Positions 9,030 through 18,536 of a DNA stretch of 64,000 nucleotides are shown in pieces. Origin of the DNA: Macondimonas sp045864775 (GTDB lineage Bacteria; Pseudomonadota; Gammaproteobacteria; UBA5335). The translations under genes were made by a program, and so were the position numbers. The stretch spans positions 558,001 to 622,000 of the forward strand of contig BTVR01000002.1 in the NCBI GenBank assembly GCA_045864775.1. Reading direction: 5' to 3'. Within the stretch, counting starts at the first letter, position 1; each line of letters starts with the position of its first letter. The notes beneath the pieces were generated by a model. The model had not been told where the DNA came from. It saw only the letters and a program-made list of their open reading frames with translations, and ran no database searches.

Positions 9030-10085
9030 TCAAGCAGTGGATCCTTCTTCGTCGCTTCCGCATGCAGGGACCGCTGCGGACCGCTCCAGCCGTCGCACCC
9101 GGTCCGCCAATTCGTCCAGATGTCGAAAGCGCGCTGCATTGCGCTGCCAGCGGCGATTGGTGTCTGCCGGAATGCCGGACGAGTAAACACCCGCTGCGCG
9201 GAGGGAATGCGTCACCATGGTCATCCCCGTGACCACCACCCCGTCGGCAATCTGGAGATGGCCGCTCATGCCGACCCCGCCGGCGATCATGCAGCGCTCA
9301 CCGATGACCGTACTGCCGGAGATACCCGCACAGGCGGCAATGGCGGTGTGCCGGCCGATTTTCACGTTATGTCCGATCTGGATCTGGTTGTCGAGCTTGA
9401 CCCCGTCTTCGATCACCGTGTCCTCGAGCGCGCCGCGATCCACCGTCGTGTTGGCCCCGATTTCCACATCATCGCCGATCCGGACCGTACCGAGTTGGGG
9501 AACCTTGATCCAGCGCGCCCCGTCCTGCGCAAACCCGAAGCCGTCGGCGCCGATCACCGTGCCCGGATGCAGGACGCAGCGCAAGCCGATGCACACCTCA
9601 GGGCCGATGTAGACGCGAGCCGTCAGGCGCGTCCCGTCACCGATCCGTACTCCTCGACGAACGACACATTGGGGCCCCAGCACGACGCCCGCGCCGATCA
9701 CGGCCCCGGCCTCGACCACGCAATACGGTCCGATCTCTGCCTGGGGATGGATCGATGCGCTGGCATCGATCACCGCCGTCGGATGGCACCCGGGCTGAGC
9801 CGCCTCCGGCGGATGCAGCAGGGCGGCCAGTTCCGCGAAGGCCAGATGGGGACGATCGGTCACCAGCGCCGGCACCGGGCACAGGGGCGCGTCCTCGGGC
9901 TTGAGTATCACCGCTGCCGCCTGCGTGTCGGCGAGCAGGCGACGATACGCCGCGGCGGCGAGAAATCCGACGCATCCGGGGCGACCCGGCGACAACGGAC
10001 AAACACCGGACACGCGCACCTCGTCTCGACCGATCAGTCGGCAATCGAGCCGCTCGGCCAGTTCAGCCAGACTGTATGCCGCCAT
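9030..10085 (-). CDS. lpxD: UDP-3-O-(3-hydroxyacyl)glucosamine N-acyltransferase
   Basis: Third lipid A step: N-acylates UDP-3-O-acylglucosamine. 351 residues: an N-terminal uridine-binding domain (MAAYSLAELAERLDCRL...), a long hexapeptide-repeat beta-helix, and a C-terminal helix (RFRHLDELADRVRRLE). The catalytic His is in the QIGHNVKIG block. The ATG at 10083-10085 is chosen for homology; a GTG four codons upstream is possible. It follows skp by 20 bases in the bamA-skp-lpxD-fabZ-lpxA order. Confidence 0.96.
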   Translation of the reverse strand: MAAYSLAELAERLDCRLIGRDEVRVSGVCPLSPGRPGCVGFLAAAAYRRLLADTQAAAVILKPEDAPLCPVPALVTDRPHLAFAELAALLHPPEAAQPGCHPTAVIDASASIHPQAEIGPYCVVEAGAVIGAGVVLGPQCVVRRGVRIGDGTRLTARVYIGPEVCIGLRCVLHPGTVIGADGFGFAQDGARWIKVPQLGTVRIGDDVEIGANTTVDRGALEDTVIEDGVKLDNQIQIGHNVKIGRHTAIAACAGISGSTVIGERCMIAGGVGMSGHLQIADGVVVTGMTMVTHSLRAAGVYSSGIPADTNRRWQRNAARFRHLDELADRVRRLERSAAVPACGSDEEGSTA

Positions 10086-10105
10086 ATCGCCCCCCACAGG
10101 CGGGT

Positions 10106-10606
10106 TCAGGGCACCTTGCCCTGCAGTTCCTGGATCACCTTGGCGGTGATGTCCATTCGCGGGGAGGCATAGAGCACGCCTTCGGAAAGAATCAGATCGA
10201 ACTTCTCGCGCTCGGCAAGCTGCCGAATGACCCGCGTCACACTGCGATCGATTTCCCGCAGTCCCTCCATCCGACGGGCCTGCAGCTCCTCCTCGAACTG
10301 TCGGCGCTTGCGGATGAGTTCGCGTTGCGCCACCAGCAATTCACGCTCGGCCTGCTCGCGCCGCTCCGGGGACAGCGAGGGCGCCTCGCGATCAAAGCTT
10401 TCCTGCCGTTGCGTAAAGGTCGTCTCCTCGCGCGCCAGCGTGCGCTTGCGCTGTTCCAGGTCGGCCTCGAGGCTCTCCCGCAAATCCCGCGCCTGTGGCG
10501 CCTCGCGCAGGAGCTGTGCCAGATCGATCACCCCGACCTTCATCTCCGCATGCGCCAGGCTGCCGACCCCGAGCAGGGCTACCGTCACGATTGCTCGCAT
10601 GTCCAT
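10106..10606 (-). CDS. skp: Periplasmic chaperone Skp (OmpH family)
   Basis: Trimeric periplasmic holdase that carries unfolded outer-membrane proteins to the BAM complex. 166 residues. A signal peptide (about 1-21, ending LAHA) is followed by the beta strand MKVGVIDLAQLLREAP. Then comes a long, highly charged coiled-coil arm (about residues 40-120) and a return strand with LILSEGVLYA. It sits between bamA and lpxD as in most gammaproteobacteria. Confidence 0.94.
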   Translation of the reverse strand: MDMRAIVTVALLGVGSLAHAEMKVGVIDLAQLLREAPQARDLRESLEADLEQRKRTLAREETTFTQRQESFDREAPSLSPERREQAERELLVAQRELIRKRRQFEEELQARRMEGLREIDRSVTRVIRQLAEREKFDLILSEGVLYASPRMDITAKVIQELQGKVP

Positions 10607-10624
10607 CGCTAAACCGCCCCGCTC

Positions 10625-12916
10625 TCAGAAAGTGGCCCCGAAGGTAAAGCTGAAGACCTCCGTATCGTCACCCGGCTCGTCATTCAGCGGATAGGCCACC
10701 GCGAACTCGAGCAAGCCCAGGATCGGTGTCAGCCACTGGAAGCCGACGCCCGTGGACGTGCGCAGCTCGCCGGCATCGAAATCCTCATAAGTGTCGAAGA
10801 CATTGCCCGCATCGAGAAAGACACTCAGACGCGAATTGCGGCTCTCGCCGAGCAGGGTCGGGAAGAACATTTCGAGCTGCGTGATGGTGCGGAAGTTGCC
10901 GCCCAGCGGATTGTTGTATTCATCCCGCGTACCCAGCGAGCTGCCCTGGTAGCCGCGCACCGAGTTGATGCCGCCGGCGAAGAACTTCTCGTAGGGCGGC
11001 AGGTCCGTCGTCTCCCCGTAGCTGTCCGCGTAGCCGATGCCGACCCGCGCCGCGCCGGTCAGATAGCGAGTGAACGGGAAATACTGCTCGTAGTCGTAGC
11101 TGAGCTTGTAATACTCCAGATCGACGACGGGCACCGCGACGTCGGCGAACAGGCGGTGGATGTAGCCCTTGTCGGCGAAGACCGTGCGGTTGCGCGTGTC
11201 GCGGATCCAGCCGGTGTCGAAGGTCAGTGCATTGAACGAATCGCCGTTCTGATCGACGAAATCGATGATCTGCTGCGGCGTGCTCCCTTCCAGCACGGTC
11301 AACTGCGTCGCGCGGAAGCTCCCGCCGAGCCGAACGCTGTCGTATTCGGTAATGGGAATGCCGTAGCGCAGCGAGCCGCCCCAAGTGTCGGTGTCGAAGC
11401 GCGAACTCACGCGGGTCAGCGAGTCGGTCGAGCGCTGGAACAGGGACACGGTGCGGCTCACCCCGTCGAGCGTATAGAACGGCTGGGTCAACGAGGCGCT
11501 GTAGTTGCGACTGAATTCGCTGGTGACGAAGTCCAGGCTGACACGGTTGCCGGTCCCGAACCAGTTGCTGTGCGATACGTTCGCATTGAGCAGTACGCCT
11601 TGCCCGCTGGAATAGCCCACGCCGACCTGGAAGGCGCCGGCACTGCGCTCGGTCACCTCGAAATCGACGTCGACCCGGTCACTTTCCCCGGGCACCGGAT
11701 TGACCTTGACGTCGGCCTGTTCAATGAAGGGCAGGCGGGCCAGGCGGACCCGTGAGCGCGCGATTTCGCTGGCGGCGAAGGAAGCACCCTCATACTGGCG
11801 CATCTCGCGCCGGAGCGCCTGGTCCTGGGTGGTGACGTTGCCGCGGAAGTTGACGTTGCGCACGTAATAGCGATTGCCGGGTTTCACCAGCAGGTTGATC
11901 TTCACCTGCCGATTCGCCTCGTCGATGTCCGTCATGGGCTCGACCTGGGCAAATGCGTAGCCTTCATCACCCAGTCGCTCGGAAATCTTCTTGGCCGACT
12001 CGGTCGCCTCCTGACGGGAGAAGGTACTGCCCGGGCGAACGGTCACGAGCGGTCTCAACTGAGACTCCGGCAGGACGAGTTCGCCCAGCAGCGCCACGTC
12101 GCTCACCTGATACTTCGGACCTTCGTAGACATTCACGGTGAGATAGATGCTCTCCTTGTCCGGCGACAGGGAGACCTGCGTCGATTCGACGCGGAAATTC
12201 AGATAACCGCGATCCTGATAGAACGAAGTCAGCGTCTCCAGATCGCCCGAGAACGTCTGCTGGGAATAGCGATCGCGGCTGCCGAACAAGCGCCACCAGT
12301 TCTTGCTCCGCGAGCGCAGCGGCGCAAGCAGTTCTTCGTCGCTGAACGCTTCGTTGCCGACGATGTTGATGCGGCGGATGCTCGCGACCTCGCCTTCATC
12401 GATGGTGATGGCCACGGCGACGCGATTGTCGGATTCCTCGTTGACCTGGGTATCGATCTTCACGGCGTAACGGCCGTTGGCGAAATACTGACGACGCAAT
12501 TCCTGCTCGACCTGCTCCAGCACCGATCGATCGAAGGCGCGCCCCTCTGCCAGACCCACGTCACGCAGCCCTTGCAGCAGCTTGTCCGACGGAATTTCCT
12601 TGTTGCCGGTCACCGTGAAGCGGGCAATGCTGGGGCGCTCGACCACGCGCACCACCAGGGTGTCGCCCTGCCGCGTGAAGCCGACGTCGCTGAAATAGCC
12701 GGTCTTGAACAGCTCACGCGTCATCTGCCGCACGCGTTCGTCATCGACCCGCTCGCCCACGTTCAGGTTGATGGCCCGATTGACCCGTGAAACGTCGTGA
12801 CGCGCCAGTCCCTGAATTTCGATGCTCTGGACGACGAAGGGGTCGAATGCCCATGCCGATCCCAGACACAGCCACAACACAGCCCCTGTCAGGCGCGACC
12901 ACAGTTTTCTGTTCAT
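10625..12916 (-). CDS. bamA: Outer membrane protein assembly factor BamA
   Basis: Central pore of the BAM complex that inserts beta-barrel proteins into the outer membrane. 763 residues. The ATG at 12914-12916 is chosen because it starts the signal peptide (MNRKLWSRLTGAVLWLCLG..., cleavage near AWA-FD). Five POTRA repeats follow (first IEIQGLARHDVSRV), then a 16-strand barrel with the lid-loop motif region NSVRGYQGSSLG. The C-terminal signature FSFTFGATF ends in Phe, as expected for an Omp85 barrel. Confidence 0.97.
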   Translation of the reverse strand: MNRKLWSRLTGAVLWLCLGSAWAFDPFVVQSIEIQGLARHDVSRVNRAINLNVGERVDDERVRQMTRELFKTGYFSDVGFTRQGDTLVVRVVERPSIARFTVTGNKEIPSDKLLQGLRDVGLAEGRAFDRSVLEQVEQELRRQYFANGRYAVKIDTQVNEESDNRVAVAITIDEGEVASIRRINIVGNEAFSDEELLAPLRSRSKNWWRLFGSRDRYSQQTFSGDLETLTSFYQDRGYLNFRVESTQVSLSPDKESIYLTVNVYEGPKYQVSDVALLGELVLPESQLRPLVTVRPGSTFSRQEATESAKKISERLGDEGYAFAQVEPMTDIDEANRQVKINLLVKPGNRYYVRNVNFRGNVTTQDQALRREMRQYEGASFAASEIARSRVRLARLPFIEQADVKVNPVPGESDRVDVDFEVTERSAGAFQVGVGYSSGQGVLLNANVSHSNWFGTGNRVSLDFVTSEFSRNYSASLTQPFYTLDGVSRTVSLFQRSTDSLTRVSSRFDTDTWGGSLRYGIPITEYDSVRLGGSFRATQLTVLEGSTPQQIIDFVDQNGDSFNALTFDTGWIRDTRNRTVFADKGYIHRLFADVAVPVVDLEYYKLSYDYEQYFPFTRYLTGAARVGIGYADSYGETTDLPPYEKFFAGGINSVRGYQGSSLGTRDEYNNPLGGNFRTITQLEMFFPTLLGESRNSRLSVFLDAGNVFDTYEDFDAGELRTSTGVGFQWLTPILGLLEFAVAYPLNDEPGDDTEVFSFTFGATF

Positions 12917-12962
12917 AAAGACCTTGATGATGATGGAAGCCAAGCCTGCGCGATCGTGCAGC

Positions 12963-14327
12963 TCATGGCGCCAGAAGTCGAACCAAATCGTTGTAGAACG
13001 CAAGCCCCATCATGAGCACCAGCGCGACCACGCCGAGCTGTTGCCCCCATTGCTGAAACCGTTCGGAAAGGGGTCGCCCCCGAACCCATTCCACCAGATA
13101 AAACGCCAGGTGACCGCCATCGAGCACCGGCACCGGCAGCAGGTTGAGGACCCCGAGACTGATGCTGATGACCGCCAGGAAACCCAGATACGAGACCAGC
13201 CCGATCTGGGCCGAGTACCCCGCATACTGGGCGATGTTGATGGGTCCGCTCAGATTCTCCAGCCCCAACTGGCCCGTCACCATCCGGCCGATCATGCGCA
13301 AGGTCATCAGGCTCATTTGCCAGGTGCGCTCGGCGGCGACCGGCAAGGCCGCTGCCGGGGCATAACGGTACTCGGCACGCAGCCTCTCTTGCAACTCTTT
13401 CGGAACGCGGGGACTGAGGCCGACGAAACCGATGGCGGCGCCATCCTGCTGCCGCATGCCGATGCGCAAGGTGAGGTGAAGCACCTGTTCGCCCCGCGCC
13501 ACCTCGAGTCCGACGGTCCGGTCGGGACGCGCGCGCACCCGCGCGACCCAGTCCTCCCAGTCGGCGACAGGAACGCCTTCCATCGCAAGGATGCGGTCGT
13601 TCGGTTGGAGTCCCGACCGCGCCGCCGGACCGTCGGCCTGCAGCGTGCCGACGTCCGCCGGCAGCGAGGGCTGGTAGGGAGCGAGCCCGAGAAACTCGTT
13701 CAAACGGGCCGGGTCATCGAGCGATCCCGCCCAGTCGGCGTTGAGGGTCACCGCGCGCTGCGCGGCATCATCGCGCCGGACCTGCAGTTCGAGCGCGCCT
13801 TCGTCAAGCGCGGCATCCACAAGGTTGATGCCCAGTTGCTCCCAAGTCGGCGTCGGCGTGCCGTTGACGCTCAGGATCTCGTCGCCGGCATGCAGACCGG
13901 CCAGCGCCGCTGCCGTGCCGGGCGCGGGCTCGTCGATCAGCGTGCGCATGCCGGGCACGCCCAGACACAGCACCACCCAATACAGAGCGATGGCCAGCAA
14001 GAGATTGGCGATCGGCCCTGCTGCCACGATGGCGGCGCGCACCGCTACCGGCTGGCGGTTGAACGCACGCCCCAACTCCTCGGCGGGGACCGGTCCTTCC
14101 CGTTCATCCAGCATCTTGACGTAGCCACCGAGGGGGATCACGGCGAGCCGGTACTCGGTGCCGTCCGACCCGGTGCGCTGCCAGATCGAACGCCCGAAGC
14201 CGACACTGAAGCGCAGAACCTTGACGCCCATCCGGCGGGCGACCCAGAAATGCCCCGCCTCATGGATGGCGATGAGAATGGCCAGGGCCACCACAAAGGC
14301 CAGCGCGGATGACAGCACCTGAGTCAT
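12963..14327 (-). CDS. rseP: Site-2 protease RseP
   Basis: Inner-membrane zinc metalloprotease that cuts anti-sigma factor RseA and remnant signal peptides. 454 residues, close to E. coli (450). The zinc motif HEAGH lies in the first membrane helix (IAIHEAGHFWVARRMG). Two PDZ domains lie in the periplasmic part. LDGGH near residue 395 supplies the third ligand, and there are four membrane segments in all. The ATG overlaps the dxr stop (ATGA). Confidence 0.96.
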   Translation of the reverse strand: MTQVLSSALAFVVALAILIAIHEAGHFWVARRMGVKVLRFSVGFGRSIWQRTGSDGTEYRLAVIPLGGYVKMLDEREGPVPAEELGRAFNRQPVAVRAAIVAAGPIANLLLAIALYWVVLCLGVPGMRTLIDEPAPGTAAALAGLHAGDEILSVNGTPTPTWEQLGINLVDAALDEGALELQVRRDDAAQRAVTLNADWAGSLDDPARLNEFLGLAPYQPSLPADVGTLQADGPAARSGLQPNDRILAMEGVPVADWEDWVARVRARPDRTVGLEVARGEQVLHLTLRIGMRQQDGAAIGFVGLSPRVPKELQERLRAEYRYAPAAALPVAAERTWQMSLMTLRMIGRMVTGQLGLENLSGPINIAQYAGYSAQIGLVSYLGFLAVISISLGVLNLLPVPVLDGGHLAFYLVEWVRGRPLSERFQQWGQQLGVVALVLMMGLAFYNDLVRLLAP

Positions 14328-15508
14328 GACCCCTCCTCCAGCCAGACCGCGCAGTGTGCGCGCGTGCTGCGGTCCAATTCTATCACCGCCTCCCAGCATC
14401 CCGCGGCTTGCCCGCAGAGGTGCTGCAAAGCGCGGCCGATCAACTCCGGAATGCCGAGAAACGACAAGCGCCGGTCGAGAAACGCCGCCACGGCCATCTC
14501 GTTGGCCGCATTGAGCACCACCGGCGCGCCGCCCCCAGCCCGCAAGGCGTCATAGGCCAGGCCCAGGCATGGAAATCTGGCGTGGTCGGGCGCCTCGAAG
14601 CCAAGCTTGCTGATCTGCACGAGATCGAGCGGCGGCACATCGATCGCAAGTCGATCCGGCCAACCCAGGGCGTGAGCGATCGGAGTGCGCATGTCGGGAT
14701 GGCCCAGTTGCGCAAGCGTCGATCCGTCGATGTATTCCACCAGTGAATGGATCACGCTCTGCGGATGGACCACCACCTCGATCCGTTCAGGCGGCAGGCC
14801 GAACAGCCAGTGCGCCTCGATCACTTCCAGTCCCTTGTTCATCAGGGTTGCCGAATCGACCGAGATCTTGCGGCCCATGACCCAGTTGGGATGGGCGCAC
14901 GCGGCCTCCGGCGTCACCGTCGCCATGTCGGCGGCCGTCAAGGTCCGGAACGGCCCTCCCGACGCGGTCAGCATCACGCGGCGGACGCCGGCGTCCGCCA
15001 GGCCGGGCGCGTAGGCTCGCGGCAAGCACTGGAAGATGGCGTTGTGCTCGCTGTCGATGGGAATGAGCCGCGCGCCGTGGCGCTGCACTTCGTCCATGAA
15101 CAAGGCGCCGCCCATGACGAGCGATTCCTTGTTGGCGAGCAGCACGGTTTTGCCGGCGCGCACGGCGCTCAACGTCGGCATAAGGCCGGCGGCACCGACG
15201 ATGGCAGCCATCGTCATGTCCACCTCGGGCAAGGCGGCGGCGCGGACCAGCCCTTCCTCGCCATGCCAGACCTGTGTGGCCACCCGGGCGGCCTCCAGCG
15301 CGTCCTGCAGGCGCCCTGCGGCAGCGGCATCGCTCACCACAGCCACGTCGGGCCGAAATCGCTGGCATTGCTCGAACAGTCGGTCCCACTGATGACGGGC
15401 GGTCAGTGCCACGACCCGAAACCGATCCGGGTGCTGGGCCACGACGTCCAGCGTGCTGCAGCCGATGCTGCCGGTGGCGCCCAGGATGCACAGCCCTCTC
15501 ACAGCCAT
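14324..15508 (-). CDS. dxr: 1-deoxy-D-xylulose 5-phosphate reductoisomerase
   Basis: Committed step of the MEP isoprenoid pathway: converts DXP to MEP with NADPH. 394 residues. The NADPH-binding LCILGATGSIGCST is at the N-terminus, with the substrate and metal region around NKESLVMGG and IDSEHNAIFQ. The start at 15508 lies inside the end of cdsA (10-base overlap). It feeds UppS upstream and IspB elsewhere in the window. Confidence 0.97.
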   Translation of the reverse strand: MAVRGLCILGATGSIGCSTLDVVAQHPDRFRVVALTARHQWDRLFEQCQRFRPDVAVVSDAAAAGRLQDALEAARVATQVWHGEEGLVRAAALPEVDMTMAAIVGAAGLMPTLSAVRAGKTVLLANKESLVMGGALFMDEVQRHGARLIPIDSEHNAIFQCLPRAYAPGLADAGVRRVMLTASGGPFRTLTAADMATVTPEAACAHPNWVMGRKISVDSATLMNKGLEVIEAHWLFGLPPERIEVVVHPQSVIHSLVEYIDGSTLAQLGHPDMRTPIAHALGWPDRLAIDVPPLDLVQISKLGFEAPDHARFPCLGLAYDALRAGGGAPVVLNAANEMAVAAFLDRRLSFLGIPELIGRALQHLCGQAAGCWEAVIELDRSTRAHCAVWLEEGS

Positions 15509-16320
15509 CCCTGCGCCTGCCCCAGCCCAAAGGTGAAAATCGGCGCGGCCGCCGTGAGGCTGTCGATGCGATCCAGTATCCCGCCGTGTCCGGGCAGCAA
15601 GTGTCCCGTATCCTTGACGCCCATCTGGCGCTTGAACATGCTCACGGTCAAGTCGCCCACCACCGAGCCCGCCACGGTGACCAGACAGATACAGGCATAG
15701 CCCATCCCCGCCGTGACGTCCAACCGCAACAGCCACGGCAGCGCGATTCCGGCGGCCGTGCCGGCGGCCAGCCCGCCCCATACGCCCGCCCAGGTCTTGC
15801 CGGGACTCACCTGCGGCGCCAGCTTGCGCTTCCCACAGCGGCGCCCGACGTAATAGGCGCCCGCATCGGCCACCCAGATCATGACCAGCAGCACCAGTAC
15901 CCAGCGCGCGCCCTGCGGCGCCGCATGCAGCTTCACCAGCGCCGTCCACGCCGGCACCAGCAGCAACACGCCCACGATCAGCTTGCGGCCACGCAACAGG
16001 CCGCCTTGCGGCAACCCCCGAGGGAACAAGCCGATCCAGGCGGCGGCGGCCACCCACCAGACCAAGGCGGCACGCAACAGGGCGCGCACCGTCCCGTCAT
16101 CGGCCCAGGCATACAGCGCGATCAGCATGGGCAGCAGCACGATGCCGGCAGCCCGCCCGCCGTCACGCCGCCAACCCATGAGCGCGGACCATTCCTGCCC
16201 CGCCCCCCACACGATCGCGGCGAACATCACGGCGACCCATGCGGTCGGCAGCAGCAGCACCGCCGCGACGAGCGGCGGCACGATCCACAGCGCCGTGCGA
16301 ACGCGCTCGTTCAGCTTCAT
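15499..16320 (-). CDS. cdsA: Phosphatidate cytidylyltransferase
   Basis: Makes CDP-diacylglycerol, precursor of all phospholipids, in the inner membrane. 273 residues with about eight hydrophobic segments. The CTP-transferase signature is at the C-terminal end (SMFKRQMGVKDTGHLLPGHG followed by GILDRIDS). The ATG overlaps the uppS stop (ATGA), so the two membrane-lipid genes are translationally coupled. Confidence 0.96.
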   Translation of the reverse strand: MKLNERVRTALWIVPPLVAAVLLLPTAWVAVMFAAIVWGAGQEWSALMGWRRDGGRAAGIVLLPMLIALYAWADDGTVRALLRAALVWWVAAAAWIGLFPRGLPQGGLLRGRKLIVGVLLLVPAWTALVKLHAAPQGARWVLVLLVMIWVADAGAYYVGRRCGKRKLAPQVSPGKTWAGVWGGLAAGTAAGIALPWLLRLDVTAGMGYACICLVTVAGSVVGDLTVSMFKRQMGVKDTGHLLPGHGGILDRIDSLTAAAPIFTFGLGQAQGWL

Positions 16321-17066
16321 TCGCTCGTTCCTTCGTTGGACATCGGAACGGCCGTGCGGCCAAAGCGACGCTCGCGCTGAGCGTACCAGGCCAGGGCACG
16401 CTGCAGGTCGGCTACCCCGAAGTCCGGCCAGAGCAGATCGCAGAAGTAGAGTTCGGTGTAGGCGAGGTGCCAGAGGAGGAAGTTGCTGACGCGGTATTCC
16501 CCGCCGGTGCGGATCAGCAGATCGGGATCGGGCAGATCGGCCAGATCGAGTTGCGCGCCCACGGCGGCCTCGTCGATCTGGTCCGGCGCCATCACGCCAG
16601 CGGCGATGCGCTCAGCCAGCCGGCGCACCGCGCGCACGAGATCCTGACGCCCGCCATAGGCCAGCGCGATCACCAGCACCATGCCGCCATTGCCGGCGGT
16701 TCGCTGCTCCGTGTGCTCAAGGACGGCCCGCAAGGACGGCGGCAACGAGACCCGGTCGCCGATGAATCGCACCCGCACGCCCTCGGCATGCAGCGTGTCG
16801 AGTTCGGTCGCCATGGAACGGACGAACAGTTCAAGCAGGAAATCGACCTCCGCGTGCGGACGGAGCCAGTTTTCGCTGCTGAACGCATAGAGCGTCAGCA
16901 CGCGGACGCCTGCGTCGCGACAGGCCCGCACGGCTGTCCGCGCCGCATGCACGCCAGCCTCATGCCCGGCCGCACGCGGCTGCCCGCGCCGGGTCGCCCA
17001 TCGCCCGTTGCCGTCCATGATGATGGCCACGTGCCGCGGCAGGGAAGAAGGGGCGGTCGGCATCAT
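16317..17066 (-). CDS. uppS: Undecaprenyl diphosphate synthase (di-trans, poly-cis)
   Basis: Elongates farnesyl diphosphate to the C55 carrier lipid used for peptidoglycan and O-antigen. 249 residues. VAIIMDGNGRWA at about residue 13 carries the catalytic Asp. LTLYAFSSENW and the C-terminal RTGGEYRVSNFLLWHLAYTE are family blocks. MMPT could start at either Met. It lies 61 bases after frr. Confidence 0.97.
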   Translation of the reverse strand: MMPTAPSSLPRHVAIIMDGNGRWATRRGQPRAAGHEAGVHAARTAVRACRDAGVRVLTLYAFSSENWLRPHAEVDFLLELFVRSMATELDTLHAEGVRVRFIGDRVSLPPSLRAVLEHTEQRTAGNGGMVLVIALAYGGRQDLVRAVRRLAERIAAGVMAPDQIDEAAVGAQLDLADLPDPDLLIRTGGEYRVSNFLLWHLAYTELYFCDLLWPDFGVADLQRALAWYAQRERRFGRTAVPMSNEGTSE

Positions 17067-17127
17067 CGGCGGCGGATTCCTGCCTTCGGAGAACGGATCG
17101 GCGACGCAGTCCGGTCGTTGCGGACGC

Positions 17128-17685
17128 TCAGATCTGCAGCAGCTCCTGCTCCTTCTCGTCGAGCACCCGGTCGACCTGCGCGATGTGCTCGTCGGTGATT
17201 TTCTGAATCTCGTCCTGCGCCTTGCGCACGAGATCCTCCCCGATCAGCTTGTCTTTCTCCAATTGCTTGAAGCGGTCGTTCGCGTCGCGGCGGATGGCCC
17301 GGACGGCGACCTTGGCGCCCTCGCCCTCATGCCGGACCACCTTGACCAGATCGCGGCGGCGCTCCTCGGTCAGGGGCGGCAGGATGATCCGGATGGCCAT
17401 GCCGGCCGTGTTGGGGGTGACGCCGAGATCGGAGGCCATGAGCGCCTTTTCGACCGGCCCGACCATGTTTTTTTCCCACGGGCTGATGGTCAGCGTACGG
17501 GCATCGGTCACCGTCACGCTGGCCACCTGGGTCAGGGGAACATCGCTGCCGTAATACGGGACCTGGATGTGATCCACCAGACTGGTGTGGGCACGGCCGG
17601 TGCGGATCTTCGAGAGCCCCTGACGCAGCACCTCGATGGTCTTTTTCATCCGTTCGACAGCGTCCTTGCGGATCGGATCGATCAT
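17128..17685 (-). CDS. frr: Ribosome recycling factor
   Basis: Splits post-termination ribosomes with EF-G. 185 residues, the standard length. MIDPIRKDAVERMKKTIEVL begins the three-helix bundle. KIRTGRAHTSLVDHI and the domain II block PPLTEERRRDLVK are diagnostic. It is 19 bases after pyrH in the rpsB-tsf-pyrH-frr string. Confidence 0.98.
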   Translation of the reverse strand: MIDPIRKDAVERMKKTIEVLRQGLSKIRTGRAHTSLVDHIQVPYYGSDVPLTQVASVTVTDARTLTISPWEKNMVGPVEKALMASDLGVTPNTAGMAIRIILPPLTEERRRDLVKVVRHEGEGAKVAVRAIRRDANDRFKQLEKDKLIGEDLVRKAQDEIQKITDEHIAQVDRVLDEKEQELLQI

Positions 17686-17704
17686 GTCATGCTCCTGGCG
17701 CAGG

Positions 17705-18448
17705 TCAGTTGCGTGCGGTCGGCCGCGTTTCCACCGTGGTGCCGATGCTGCGGTCGCCGGTCATGATACGCATCAAGGCGCCGTCATGCTTGATGTCGAA
17801 GACCCGCAGCGGCAGATTGTTGTCGCGGCACAGGACAATGGCCGTGGTGTCCATCACCATGAGCCGCTGATCGATGACCTCGTCATAGCTCAGGCGGTCG
17901 TAGCGCCGCGCCGAGGCATTCTTGACGGGATCGGCGTCATAGACCCCGTCGACCTTGGTCGCCTTGAGCAACAGTTCCGCCCCGACCTCGACCGCCCGCA
18001 GGCTGGCAGCCGTGTCCGTGGTAAAGAAGGGATTGCCCGTGCCGGCCGCGAACAGCACGACGCGCCCTTTTTCCAAGTGGCGGATCGCGCGGCGGCGGAT
18101 GTAGTCCTCGCAGACCTCGTTGATGCGCAGGGCCGACATGACCCGCGCAAACACGCCGATCCGCTCCAGAGCATCCTGCAGCGCCAGTGCGTTCATCACG
18201 GTCGCGAGCATGCCCATGTGGTCGGCTGCGACGCGATCCATGCCGGCATTGGCCAGCCCAGCGCCGCGGAAGATGTTGCCGCCGCCGATGACCACCCCGA
18301 TCTGGACACCCAGATCGCGCACCTCGCCGATTTCCCGGGCGAGGCGGGCGATGATCGCGGGATCGATGCCATAGTCGGCATCGCCCAGCAGGGCCTCACC
18401 GCTGAGCTTGAGCATGATGCGGCGAAAGACGGGGGCAGACGGACTCAT
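17705..18448 (-). CDS. pyrH: Uridylate kinase (UMP kinase)
   Basis: Phosphorylates UMP to UDP. Amino-acid-kinase fold, hexamer, 247 residues. Begins MSPSAPVFRRIMLKLSGEAL. IGGGNIFRG and the C-terminal LPLRVFDIKHDGALMRI are family blocks. The ATG at 18446-18448 is favoured over an upstream in-frame Met by the ribosome site GAGGAG just before it and by the normal protein length. Confidence 0.97.
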   Translation of the reverse strand: MSPSAPVFRRIMLKLSGEALLGDADYGIDPAIIARLAREIGEVRDLGVQIGVVIGGGNIFRGAGLANAGMDRVAADHMGMLATVMNALALQDALERIGVFARVMSALRINEVCEDYIRRRAIRHLEKGRVVLFAAGTGNPFFTTDTAASLRAVEVGAELLLKATKVDGVYDADPVKNASARRYDRLSYDEVIDQRLMVMDTTAIVLCRDNNLPLRVFDIKHDGALMRIMTGDRSIGTTVETRPTARN

Positions 18449-18536
18449 AGACTCCTCGGAAGGGGATCGATCGTAGTCGGCCATTCGTCCGGATCGCCCA
18501 CGTCGAACCGACTGGGCGACCCGGCGCTCGCGTGGA

